From Ciborinia camelliae (taxonomy: Eukaryota > Ascomycota > Leotiomycetes > Helotiales > Sclerotiniaceae), in contig JANPYM010000007.1 in the NCBI GenBank assembly GCA_025890175.1, positions 984,487 to 1,048,486 on the forward strand: 64,000 nt of DNA, written 5' to 3'. Position numbers and translations under genes: made by a program. Below the pieces are notes generated by a model. That model was not told the DNA's origin, did no database searches, and saw only the letters and a program-made list of their open reading frames with translations. Positions 12,756 through 23,696 of this stretch are shown piece by piece (position 1 is the first letter of the stretch; each line of letters opens with the position of its first letter).

Positions 12756-14624
12756 TTAAGCATAGTACAAAGCTTCCACGAGATAGATGATACCAAAGAC
12801 CAAGAAAGCGATTGCGCCTCCCAATGTGACTGTGAAGTGATTAATTAGTTAGCCATGGGCAGGCAATTCGGGATATCACGTGTGAGGATTCAACTTACCA
12901 ACTCGTAAGCTCACTTTTCCTGCGATGGCTCTTCCTCCAATGACGGCTACACCCGTACATACAGCATGACCACTGACTGCACCCCCGGTGACCCACCAAT
13001 AATCTTGACCAGCAGCCATGGCAATGGTAGCAATTTGACTACGATCACCCCATTCTCCAAGGAAAGTCATGACGAATGTTTGTACCCAAGCAGGACTTAA
13101 GAGTAACGAAAGAAGGTTATTCAAACCACCGGCAACACCATTCAATGCTGATCGTTTCGGAGAAGGAGATCGATCTGGTGATGAAGAAGGGCTTCTTGGT
13201 GGAGAAGGGAGACGAGATCCTGATCTAGATTTTCTTGTGCTGGCTCGTTGCCCACCACCAAGACCCATTTCGAGAGCATATGGTGAGACTGACGATCGTC
13301 TTCTTCCCTGTTGTTTTGCCAAATGTTCTTTCTCCTCAAGTTCCATTTCGACTTCTTTCATTTCTTCCGAAACACCTTCATCCGGACTCATGGCCAAACC
13401 TTCTTTTAACAGACGTCCACCAAAAACCAAGAATAATCCAGAGGCTAGAAAGTTCGTGAATCGTTTTGGAAGTAAAGTAGGAACCGCATGACCCAATACT
13501 GCCGATAGAATAGTCATAGTTATCAATGCAGATAAAGCGGCGGAAAATACGAGAAGTCTGTCATGCTTCATAGCCATCAATGCTGCGATTAAAAATGTTT
13601 TGTCACCAATTTCAGAGAAAAGAATCATTGTGAGTGACAGAAGATATGAATGTAAAGGTTGAATGAGACCATCGTTGCCCTCTCCTTCCAACCCAGCCTT
13701 TGGAATAGTTTTCGAATCGGGTTTCGTGATATCTAGGTGGTCCTTGTTGGCAGAATTAGGAATTGGATGAGGATCATTGTTCGTCTTATCCGGAAGATCT
13801 GTAGGTTTATCCAACCCAGCGAGATTGTCGGTGCTATCAGTCTCCTTGTCATCAGTCGTATCCTTATTTTTCTTAGTTGTCGAATCCTTCTTCTGCGAAT
13901 CTTTGGTGTCACTCTGTAATTTCTGTTCGGTATCGTGAGGTATTGGAGGGGCCTCTTTGGGCGAGGCTGGCTTCTTTTCCGCCTTCTCTCCCGTTTGGGT
14001 TTCCTTGCCCTTTCTCGTCTTCTCCTTTTCACTCACACCTCCCTCAGTACCTGTTGTGCCCTGTTTAGGTAATTCTCGACTTGGATCGTTCATAACACCG
14101 TCATTGCTCTGGGGAATTCTGGTGCCATCAGCAGCAAGCCTTATTTCCTCTTTTGGTTTGGCAGTTTTCGATGTAGCTGGCACAACCAATTCTCCATCTT
14201 CCAGCTTGGAATTGGAGTTCTTGGAGTTCTTGGAGTCTTTGGAGTCTTTGGAATCCTTGGAACCCTTGGAATCTTTGGTATCCTTAGAATCCTTGGTATC
14301 CGTTTCATCACCTGTTTTAGTATCCTTCTTCGGGTCCTTTTTGGTCGTGTCTACGAATGGCCCAGCATGTGGCTTTCCATCTCTACCATCGACTGGCGCA
14401 TCTTTTGTACCAACATCAAATTTTGATTTGTTATCGGTAACACCTGTAACAGCCGATGATGAATCGTATCCAGAATCGACCTTCTTGTCTATCTTTCCAG
14501 TTTGCGCATCAGTATCTTTCGAAAGGGTTGATTGTATGTTGTCTTGTGTCGCAGGAGATAGGGCTAGAGCCAATGATGGCAGTAAAAGCAAAAGCAATGG
14601 GGATTGCTTTCTCCGGAATCTCAT
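12756..14624 (-). CDS. GDT1: GDT1/TMEM165 family Golgi cation transporter
   Basis: Exons 12899-14624 and 12756-12829 (minus strand) give 599 aa. The 69-nt intron (GTAAGT..CACAG) restores a hydrophobic last helix that the unspliced frame would lose. GDT1 proteins exchange Mn2+/Ca2+ for protons in Golgi membranes and support glycosylation. Both family signatures are present: E-I-G-D-K-T at 338-343 and E-W-G-D-R-S at 524-529, each opening a three-helix half. A signal sequence of leucines occupies about 8-22. Residues 25-320 form a long charged insert with K-D-S repeats (about 100-140) that should face the lumen; most relatives have a much shorter N-terminus. The loop between halves (about 415-500) is Ser/Arg-rich. 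Confidence 0.93.
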
Positions 14625-15281
14625 CTTGAATTTTATCTTTTCGAGTAAAACTTGGCAGATGTGGTAGAACAGTAATTGAGGAGAGGAAATGGTCAGGGGA
14701 ATAGGGATTGTTGGATACGAGGCTTGAATTGTCGATTGTATCTATTCTGTGTATGGGCTAAGTTCCAGATGAGGTGTCTAGTTTTTAATGTAAGAATTTG
14801 AATATGATAAGGATTCTTATGAGGTCAAAAAGCGTACCTTTATTGATTTGAAGAAAAGTTATGTTGTGAAAGACAGAGAGATGTATGGATTTGGGGAGAA
14901 AAGAAAAGGGTTCAAATGGTGGGTAGGTAGGTATGTATGAACCCAAGGTATGATTGTAATCCCATATGTACAGAGTAGGTAGTTAGGAACACCGAAAGAG
15001 GGAGGGAGGGAGGAAAAAGGATCCACTATCCGCTCTTTCCTTATGTGGCTTGTATGATTGATTGTATCCTTCCAAGATGTATATCTTAGGTATGGTCAGA
15101 TGGAATTTTGATTGGCTACACGGTTCCATGTGTTCTAGATCGAAGTAGTTCAATAACACGGAGTAATGTAGGTTCCGTATGGATAAACTTCGGCATAAAA
15201 TTTTGTATGAGGAATCTCGCTTCCATTTCCTAATGTGGAAGATTTCCTATTACAGAAAGCTAGACTAAAAATAAGAAACGT

Positions 15282-15341
15282 TATAGTCTATAGACTACCA
15301 TGATAGACTATATAGTCTATCATGGTAGTCTATAGACTATA
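15282..15341. repeat. Perfect 60-bp palindrome
   Basis: The 30 bases 15282-15311 are exactly reverse-complemented by 15312-15341 with no spacer. The arms are built from TATAGTCTATAGACTA and TACCATGATAGACTAT, and symmetry stops at 15281/15342. Able to extrude as a cruciform; it is about 660 bp upstream of the GDT1 start codon. Confidence 0.95.
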
Positions 15342-15589
15342 GTATAGTAGATAGTAGATGATAGATGATATAGTAGTAATTGATTAAGTGTGTTTTTCCG
15401 TTGGTTTTTCAGCTCGAAATTCTTCAAATTTATAGTATATATATATAAAGTAGTAGGTTTTGATCGGAAAATTGATAAGCCCGATCCGAAATAAGCAATT
15501 TTGAAGAAGTTGTTGAAGTTTTCAGAATTAAGTGATTTAATTGGATGGTTGACAGGGGTAGCGACAGCGAGGTCTATACCCCACCTACG

Positions 15590-16556
15590 AACCTACCTAC
15601 GAACCTAAAACCTACGAACCTACGAATCTACGAACCTACGAATCTACGAACCTACGAATCTACGAACCTACGAATCTACGAACCTACGAATCTACGAACC
15701 TACGAATCTACGAACCTACGAATCTACGAACCTACGAATCTACGAACCTACGAATCTACGAACCTACGAATCTAAAAACCTAAAAATCGTACGATTCCTC
15801 CCTCCGAATTTACTTCCTCCCTCCAATCCTACCTCCTCCCTCCAATCCTACCTCCTCCCTCCGATCCTACGAATCTACGAATCTACGAATCTACGATCCT
15901 ACGAATCTACGAATCTACGAATCTACGATCCTACGAATCTACGAATCTACGAATCTACGAATCTACGAACCTACGAACCTACCTCCTCCCTCCGATCCTA
16001 CGAATCTAAAAACCTAAAAATCGTACGATTCCTTTCTCCGAACCTACCTCCTCCCTCTGATTCTACGAACCTACGAACCTACGAACCTACGAACCTACCT
16101 CCTCCCTACGAACCTACGAACCTACGAACCTACGAACCTACGAACCTACGAACCTACGAACCTACGAATCTACGAACCTACCTCCTCCCTCCGATTCTAC
16201 GAACCTACGAACCTACGAACCTACGAACCTACGAACCTACGAACCTACCTCCTCCCTCCGATTCTACGAACCTACGAACCTACGAATCTACGAACCTACG
16301 AATCTACGAACCTACGAATCTACGATCCTACGAATCTACGAATCTACGAATCTACGATCCTACGAATCTACGAATCTACGAATCTACGAATCTACGAACC
16401 TACGAACCTACCTCCTCCCTCCGATTCTACGAACCTACGAACCTACGAACCTACGAACCTACGAACCTACGAACCTACGAACCTACGAATCTACGAACCT
16501 ACGAACCTACGAACCTACGAACCTACGAACCTACGAACCTACGAATCTACGAACCT
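15590..16556. repeat. Octanucleotide minisatellite (CCTACGAA/TCTACGAA)
   Basis: About 970 bp made almost wholly of two 8-nt words, CCTACGAA and TCTACGAA, often alternating. They are interrupted at intervals by CCTCCTCCCTCCGATT-type spacers and twice by a block with CTAAAAATCGTACGATTCC. The spacers recur at irregular spacing, giving a higher-order structure. A 76-aa frame at its start is repeat-encoded and not a gene. Confidence 0.9.
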
Positions 16557-17565
16557 TAATTATAGGTAGGTTTTTACGGTACTATTAATAGCTTATTTAT
16601 AACCTTTTTCGATACCCTCTCTTTTGCGGTAGGCTTGTTTATTAATAGACAGATGGAACCTTTTCTTTTTCTCTAGACAACTACAAGGGGTACGTACAAT
16701 TTAGGAGTATTTTTTTTTTCTCTTTAACCTCATTTGCCTCATGTGCCTCATTTGCTTTCATTTGCCTCTTCTCACCAAGTTATGTGTACAGCTAAGACAA
16801 AAAAGCTTAAAGGTAAAAACCCCTGAGTCTCTTGATTCGAGTCTTGAGTCTTGACAGTTGAAATCTTTTGAATGGAATCATATTACATATCTGTATTATG
16901 ATTATTGTAAGGGACGGGGAAACTTGGGTAGAATTGGTTAGGTAAATAATAAAAGACTTTACTCTGTATACTTCCAGCTGCCCAGGCACCATCTAATACC
17001 ATAATAAGAGATAATGCTAATAAGTTAAGTTTAATGTTACAAGTAAAGTACAGCCTGCACCTGGACAGGTGGACATAAGGTTCAGAAGGTATCTACAAAA
17101 CTACCTACTGTATCTAGGTATGAATAAAACTACCTCCTACCTACCTGCAAAACTATCTACCTATACCCTGATAGTTGAATGGAATCAAATCACATCAATA
17201 TTATAATTTGTAACTTTGTAAAGGAAAACTTTGGTTGAATTTGTTTGGTAAGACTTACTATACTCTATACTACTACATGTAGGTACTACTCTACTACCTA
17301 CAAGTACCCAAGTATGTACTATCTTTTCAATCTTGTTCAATGTTACGAGAAGATTTGTTGGATGATTCCTTTCCAAGGTTACTTTACTTCTTTATAATAA
17401 ATCCATTTTTGGGAACAACCTTGGAATCAATTGATATTGATTCCATTCATTCCATTGCAATCAATTTTCAGCCACACCCTTGATTACCTAACATTCTTGC
17501 AACATCTTTGAAGTGGTATGGGATTCTTTTTTTTTTGATTGCTACGAGGCTAAGAATATGAAAGG

Positions 17566-17571
17566 CACGTG
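17566..17571. promoter_or_regulatory. CACGTG E-box upstream of the telobox gene
   Basis: CACGTG followed by ATTCCGTGATT, 225 bp before the ATG at 17797. CACGTG is the core site of fungal bHLH factors such as Cbf1. Binding is inferred from the motif only. Confidence 0.35.
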
Positions 17572-17796
17572 ATTCCGTGATTTTATCACCTCAAATATAA
17601 GGTGGAAAGTAAATCCCCCACTTCTACCTGCATAAAGCGCGTCAATTCATCCACATCAAAACAACATCAACTCCACCCAGCCACACTAGCAAACACCTTC
17701 AAAAGACTATTCATGATAAAAAACAAAGTACAAAACATACTGTGCAAAAATTATTCAACCCACCTTTCAATTTAAGATCGCATCAGGATATTCGAG

Positions 17797-20743
17797 ATGG
17801 CTCGAAGTTCTTCGCGATCGGCTTCGCGAGAGCTACCGTCTTCACCACCGAACCGCGCAAGTCCAGTCCGCAGAATAACCCGGTCAACTCGCAGCCAAAG
17901 TGTAGACTTGGATGCGCCTCCATCTCGCCAAGGGAGTGTTGAGAGTGAGGCAAGAAGTCGCAGAGTTGCTCGCAAAGCAGCGGTCACAAGAGGTGAGCAT
18001 CATTTGTGTTGCGTTTGATGATTATTACTTACAAAATTAGACTTGTCCGCAGTTGCGGAAGACAGAGAACTCTTGTCTGAAGAAGAGGCTGCAGACCAAG
18101 GTGAGGAGGAGGAGGACGAAGCGGAGGAGGTTGAAGACCGAGGTGGGGAGGTTGGAGACCAAGGTGAGGAGGAGGAGGACGAAGCGGAGGAGGTTGGAGA
18201 CCAAGGTGAGGAGGAGGAAGAAGATGAGGATCCAGATGCTACCAAGGTCGCGGAGCCATCAGAATTCGATCTACAAGACGATGACCTCGAAAGTAACCAA
18301 CCACACTCTCCTGCCATGACTGCCAAATCGGATAAAACGGTTAACACACAACACACAGAACGAATGATGGAAACCATAGATCCCAAATCGGCCATTGCAA
18401 CCCTCCCTGAACTGTATGATATGGCTCGTCGGATTATCAACAAGTCTGCGAATGAAGAAAGCCGCCCAAAGGACATGGAACGTCATCTCAAGGTTTTACG
18501 AGCTCTTGGTGATGGTCTCGAAGCACTGAAGGAGCCATATGGTGACCAAAAGTTCATTGAGGTTGATATTGTCCTAAAAAAGCTCTCTAGCTCAAAGGGT
18601 CCTGGGGCTGAAGCCGCCGTTCCTCTTTTGGCGATTCTGAATTCGGCGAATATTGCAACTTTGATCAGCGAAGTGAACGAACAACGTCAAAGTGGACAAG
18701 ATCTAGATAAGTTTAATCAAGAAAAACTGAAGGTATTCCTTCAGTCTTTAGAAAAGGCGTTCCCGGGCCCATTCGGGGCTAATTTTACGGCACCAACAAA
18801 GTTCGGAGGTAGCAAACTAATTGAGGAGAGTTTCGATCTGTTCTTAGATATACGAACTCAGCTATTTATAACTGTCTCGCGACGATTGGAGGCAGATCAA
18901 CCAAATTTCGATCCAGATGAAGTAATGAAAATGTTATTCCGTGATGGTCCAGATAGGAAAGGATACTTCGGTGACATTGAATTAGAAGAGCTAGACGAAA
19001 GAACCGATGAGAGGATGGTTCGAATCCGCGAGTTCTTCAAGCCTCCCGAGCAGGCTACAGATCCCGGAGAATATATCGACTTTGACAGATTGGATGGATC
19101 GTTCCCCAGATCCAAGTTCTTCGAGAATCTTGTTAGCTACAGCAAAAAGCGTTTGGCCGAGGTCGAGAACATTGTAGAAAGTCGGGGCGGTATCAAGAAG
19201 GTAATTAAGTTGCTTGAGGACATTGAAACCGAACCCGAAATTGATATCCCGTTCAATTCACCCAAGACAGCTGTGGGGCACAGAAGTGATTCATCATTGC
19301 AGACGTCGTCTCCTCAACCAAAAACAAAACAAAGGTATGATATTGATCAATTTACATATTTTATCATTGGATCCCATGTCACGAAAAGAATGGCCCTCGA
19401 CTAAAAACGTTTTAGTTATTATAAACGCCCGGACGCTTTAAAAATGCTTTTTGAACTCAAAACTAAGGGAGGAAGTCAACAATTAGGTGATAGGCGGGGT
19501 TCCTCTAGACCTGAGTCTAGCGCAAATGCTAGGTCTAGCCGCCCAGGTCCATCACGATCACTACCAGAAGCACAAAAGCAGGACACTGATATCACATCGA
19601 CTTTCAAAGCATTCAATGCTTCACAGAATAAAGAGAATCGACTTCCTGACCAACACAAAGGATCTCAAGTTTATCCATCGAGTAAAGATGCTGAAAGGCG
19701 ACCCATGTATAGAAAGTACCCCGATGCCACAAGAGTGGAGTGGAATGAGGATAGCCAAGGTTTTCTACAGACGGATGACGAGGAACCTACTCAGCGAAGA
19801 AACAACAAGCGCAAAACTCCCCCTTCAGATGATGACCTTAGCTCGGACCCAGGCTTTCAGAACGATCAGAGAAACATGGCTCCCCCTCGAAGAACTATTG
19901 CACCTAAACCTCAAGCCCGCCCAAACAAACGAGCACGTACTGAAGCAGGTGAAAGTTCTCGAGCACAAACCTCAAATAGTGGAGATAGACCTCGAGAAGT
20001 CCACTCGCCGATCGGTCTCGATGATGGTGATGATGATGATGATATACAAAGTCAATTTGCATCTGAACAACGAAGCCAACAGAGAAGGGAGCGATCACAA
20101 CAAGTTGCACGAAGACCGCAACAGAGAAGGGAGCGGTCGCAATCGCAACAAGTTGCACGAAGATCGCAACCCCCATCAAGAGAACAATCGAGCGTAATCC
20201 TAGGTGGTGATGAAGGTAGCGCGGAACTAAGCGACGGTGATGCAACACCCCCCATCTCATCTACTCAGACACAAGCCATCGCTCGCGCCAATGTTGCCAT
20301 ACAAGCATCCAAAACCAGTCCCAAAAAACCACAAAGTCGCGAAACATGGTCTGATGCCGATACAGACACACTTCTTAGACTCATAAAGATATACGGTACC
20401 GGCTGGTCACTGATAGAAAAACTTGGTAGATTTGAACGAAAAGTTTCTCAGGTTAGTTTGAAGGATAAGGCGAGAAATGAGGTGGTGAAGAAGTTGAGGT
20501 AAGTGGAATTAGCCCTAACCCCTAGCCATACCTTTGTATGGAATGGACATCGGCACTAATGTTGGAACAAATTATAGAGCTGGCTTTAAACTCCCGGAAT
20601 ATTTAAAAAGAGTTCCATTGAGTGCTGGGCTAATTGCACGTGTGGTTGAGGTGTGGCCGAACTTTGATCCAGAGACCTATACTGGATATGGAAATATACC
20701 CTTGGAGCCCTCGCAGGACTGGGGGGACTCGGAGTCGTCATGA
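17797..20743 (+). CDS. Telobox Myb protein, candidate telomere-repeat binding factor (Tbf1/Taz1-like)
   Basis: Exons 17797-17992, 18041-19334, 19416-20498 and 20578-20743 give 912 aa; all three introns (48, 81 and 79 nt) keep frame. Residues 1-65 are Ser/Arg-rich and about 70-130 very acidic, with repeats. A folded, helix-rich region follows (about 170-430), in the position of the TRF-homology dimerisation domain of Taz1 and Tbf1. Next is a long disordered Arg/Gln/Ser stretch (about 510-800) and then a Myb-like domain (806-858) with the telobox V-S-L-K-D-K-A-R-N at 843-851. After the last intron L-P-E-Y-L continues the resemblance to Tbf1. Known relatives bind TTAGGG repeats at telomeres and at some promoters. 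The Myb/telobox call is strong, the TRFH assignment is inferred from position and helix content, and orthology to Taz1 or Tbf1 is open. Confidence 0.75.
18094..18240 (+). repeat. Coding minisatellite in the acidic region
   Basis: GACCAAGGTGAGGAGGAGG recurs at 18094, 18157 and 18199, spacings of 63 and 42 nt (multiples of 21). Each copy encodes D-Q-G-E-E-E-E-D-E-A-E-E-V, so expansion or contraction changes the acidic tract by whole heptapeptides. Confidence 0.8.
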
Positions 20744-21417
20744 TATGATATATGATTCATATACAGACTGGGGATAGGAATATTGATCTCCCATGAGAAT
20801 TACGGAAGCGCGTTCGGGTACCAAGGGACTATTGTATATTTTCTCAACTCCGAATTCAGCTTCATGAAATCCTTGGGCATGACGGTACCTATTTATTGAT
20901 CTCTACCTTTATCATATGATGGGGTTGGGGTGGGAGTGGCTCCAGAGGTGGATCTCGAGAGCTGACTTGCGTGCTGTGTGAATATTGATTGGGATGGCGG
21001 ATATGTATATAGTTTTTTTTTTTTTTTCGCAAGCAGAAGACCTTGCATCTTGGGGATTGGGATGGCTGACTGGATGGATGGGTGGGTGGGTGGGTGTTGG
21101 GAAGGAAGGAAAGATGGAGTTCGGGGGTGGGCTTTTATGATCATGAGATGAGGATTGGGGAGTTTGAGGTGATTCGGATGCATCGGGTATGAATATGGAT
21201 GTATGGATGGATGGATGGGAGGCGCTCTTTTTGGGGGATTGATGGATTGATTGATAAATGGATTGATGGATTGATACCATGCCATTCATAACGTTACGTT
21301 ACGTTACGTTAATTCACACTAATTTATTTTATTTTAAAATACTCTTGATGGGCTTGTCTTGTCTTGTAGGTTGTAGGTTGTAGGTTTGCAGTAGCTAGCT
21401 ATCTAGGTACCTGATCT

Positions 21418-21622
21418 ATGGATAGTATGGATAGTATGGATAGTATGGATAGTATGGATAGTATGGATAGTATGGATAGTATGGATAGTATGGATAGTAT
21501 GGATAGTATGGATAGTATGGATAGTATGGATAGTATGGATAGTATGGATAGTATGGATAGTATGGATAGTATGGATAGTATGGATAGTATGGATAGTATG
21601 GATAGTATGGATAGTATGGATA
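21418..21622. repeat. Perfect 9-bp tandem array (ATGGATAGT)
   Basis: Twenty-two identical copies of ATGGATAGT plus a partial copy. One frame reads Met-Asp-Ser throughout, but there is no flanking coding context and it ends within a few residues of the array. The lack of divergence implies recent expansion or homogenisation. Confidence 0.95.
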
Positions 21623-22187
21623 GGAATATCTGAATACCTACCTACCTATCAAATCTATTTATTAGCTCGGTTTTGCCCATGAACTTGGAAATTGGATTTT
21701 GGATTTTGGAGATTTGGAGATTTGGAATATGATGTATGATGTATAATGTATAATGTATAATGTATAATGTATAATGTATGATGTATAATGTATGATGTAT
21801 AATGTATGATGTATGATGTATGATGTATGATGTATGATGTATGATGTATGATATAGTAGGTAAATAAGAATAAGGCTAAGGGTACTATACAATACCTACG
21901 CGAAGAGAAGTGAAGTGAAGTGAAGTGACTACTTGTAATTGTACCTAATTGTAGTTCAACTGGTTCAACTGGTTACTGGAATGCAATATTTTCTCGCTAC
22001 GCTGCGCTGGACTGCGCTTGTATTTTATTTTTATACTAACATCTAATTTCTATATTAAATTACTAATAGATTAGATATCTATTAATACAATAAGGTAAGG
22101 TTGAGTAAGATCAAAATCAAGATTAAGATTAAGCCCGAGATTAAGATCAAGATTTCCCTTCTATTCGATTCGAGAAAGGCGGAGTGT

Positions 22188-22223
<36 letters not shown>

Positions 22224-22627
22224 ACTTATTTTGCTTGATAATTAATTTTATGAGAAAAACAAATTTAAACTTAGATAAGGTTACAGTAAGTGAAAGGAGT
22301 GTTGATAGAGAGTAGAGAGTAGAGAGTAGAGAGGCTGGGGGTAATTGGAATTGGAATTGGAATTGTTTGATTAGATATCTAGATAGATAGATACTAGATA
22401 GATAGATAGAGTATGTATTGTAAGTATATATATGATATATGGATGCGAATGAATGAATGAATGAATTTCGAGACTGCGCTGATGTATGTATGTATGTATA
22501 TATATATATATATATATATGTATGTAAGTCAAGACAAGACAAGACAAGACAAATCAAGCTAAGCCAAGCTAAACTGTGTTATAGATAGTTTTAGGTCGAG
22601 GTCGAGGTTCTTTATACTGGTTTAAAT

Positions 22628-22795
22628 GCAATCTATCACTCTTTCAATTTTGTATTCAATGTACCGTGATTGATGTTCACGAAGATGTTCACGAAGATGT
22701 TCATGAAGATGGCAATCTATCACTATTTCAATTTTGTATTCAAGGTACCGTGATTAATATTCATAAAGATGTTCATGAAGATGTTCATGAAGATG
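22628..22795. repeat. 84-bp tandem duplication
   Basis: 22628-22711 and 22712-22795 are two head-to-tail copies with about seven differences, five of them C/T or G/A. Each copy itself ends in short GATGTTCATGAA repeats. No gene is evident. Confidence 0.85.
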
Positions 22796-23696
22796 TATAT
22801 ATACACTCTATATATACACTCTATATATACACTCTATACCTACACTCCAGAAACAGAAAAGCGGAACCCAAAGGAGGAGAGAGTATTATACTATTATTAA
22901 AATAATCCATTCCGTGATATGATACGAAGCGCACCGCTAGCGGATGCGCTCGCGGGATGCATATATATATCTATATATATAGGTAGGTACGTATAATCTA
23001 TAGTATCCAGCATAGTTTAGAAAACAAGCCGAAGATATTACGATACTCTAGTATAAACTATCTTCATCACCCATAGTGAGTGATACTAACAAGTATAGAA
23101 AACGTCTATTTATTAACTACTTATCTATCTACTTATCTATCTATTTAGAGTTTACGAGAGGGAAGAAATCACTTAGAGGTGGGATTTATGAGTTAGTTTT
23201 GTATATAGGAGAAGAAGATATTAGATCTATGAAGAATGAAGAATGAAAAAAGAAAAAAAGAAAGGTGGTATTTTACGAAGAATTTATATGTGAATAGGAG
23301 TTGAAAAGCCGGCTTGCTTGTTGTACTTTTGTATATAGGGAGTGATATATACTAGGTAGTAATATTTAAAATAAAAAGTCATATAAGAATTCTTTTTTAA
23401 AAATATAAATGTTACAGTATATACGATAGTTATGCATCGTTGTCCAAGGAAATCTCTATCGCGGAGTGAAAGGAAAAAGGAAAAAGGAATCATGGATCTT
23501 AAAACATCGGATTAGGATTGTACTAAACTATGAAGAGGGAGGAAATGATACAGAAAAAGAAGCCGTTTAAATACCGTCTCTCTACTGTAGCTGCTGCCCC
23601 AGCTCTAGCTCCAGCTCCATGGCTTAAACAGCAATCCTGGTAGCAACCCTGACAATCTAGATTGTATTATGTTGGTGAAACTACACTGACAGCAGC

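Larger units (their letters stand above)
14625..17796. repeat. Intergenic region with palindrome and octamer minisatellite
   Basis: It holds the divergent upstream regions of GDT1 (-) and the telobox gene (+). The central part has a perfect palindrome (15282-15341) and a ~1-kb minisatellite (15590-16556). 16560-17500 is AT-rich with small CCTA/TACC repeats, and no gene is supported there. A CACGTG box (17566-17571) lies 225 bp before the telobox gene. Confidence 0.8.
20744..23696. repeat. Repeat-rich convergent intergenic region
   Basis: The 2.95 kb between the telobox gene and the APH-like gene holds no gene I can support. It contains GGAT/GGTG tetramers (near 21070-21280), GTTAC repeats (near 21293-21312), a 9-bp array (21418-21622), a 10-bp TGTATAATGTATGA array (21727-21850), TA dinucleotides (22190-22220), TATG/TA repeats (22480-22520) and an 84-bp tandem duplication (22628-22795). 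23000-23690 is AT-rich and carries the 3' flank of the kinase gene. Confidence 0.8.

Noticed and set aside
13957..14667. 236-aa + strand frame opposite GDT1
   Set aside because: It is the antisense shadow of the Ser/Lys/Asp-rich GDT1 insert.
15545..15775. Open frame rich in Thr-Asn-Leu-Arg (76 aa)
   Set aside because: It lies within the octamer minisatellite; the frame is open only because the repeat lacks stops.
21418..21633. Open frame of Met-Asp-Ser repeats (71 aa)
   Set aside because: It is the translation of a 9-bp microsatellite with no coding flank.
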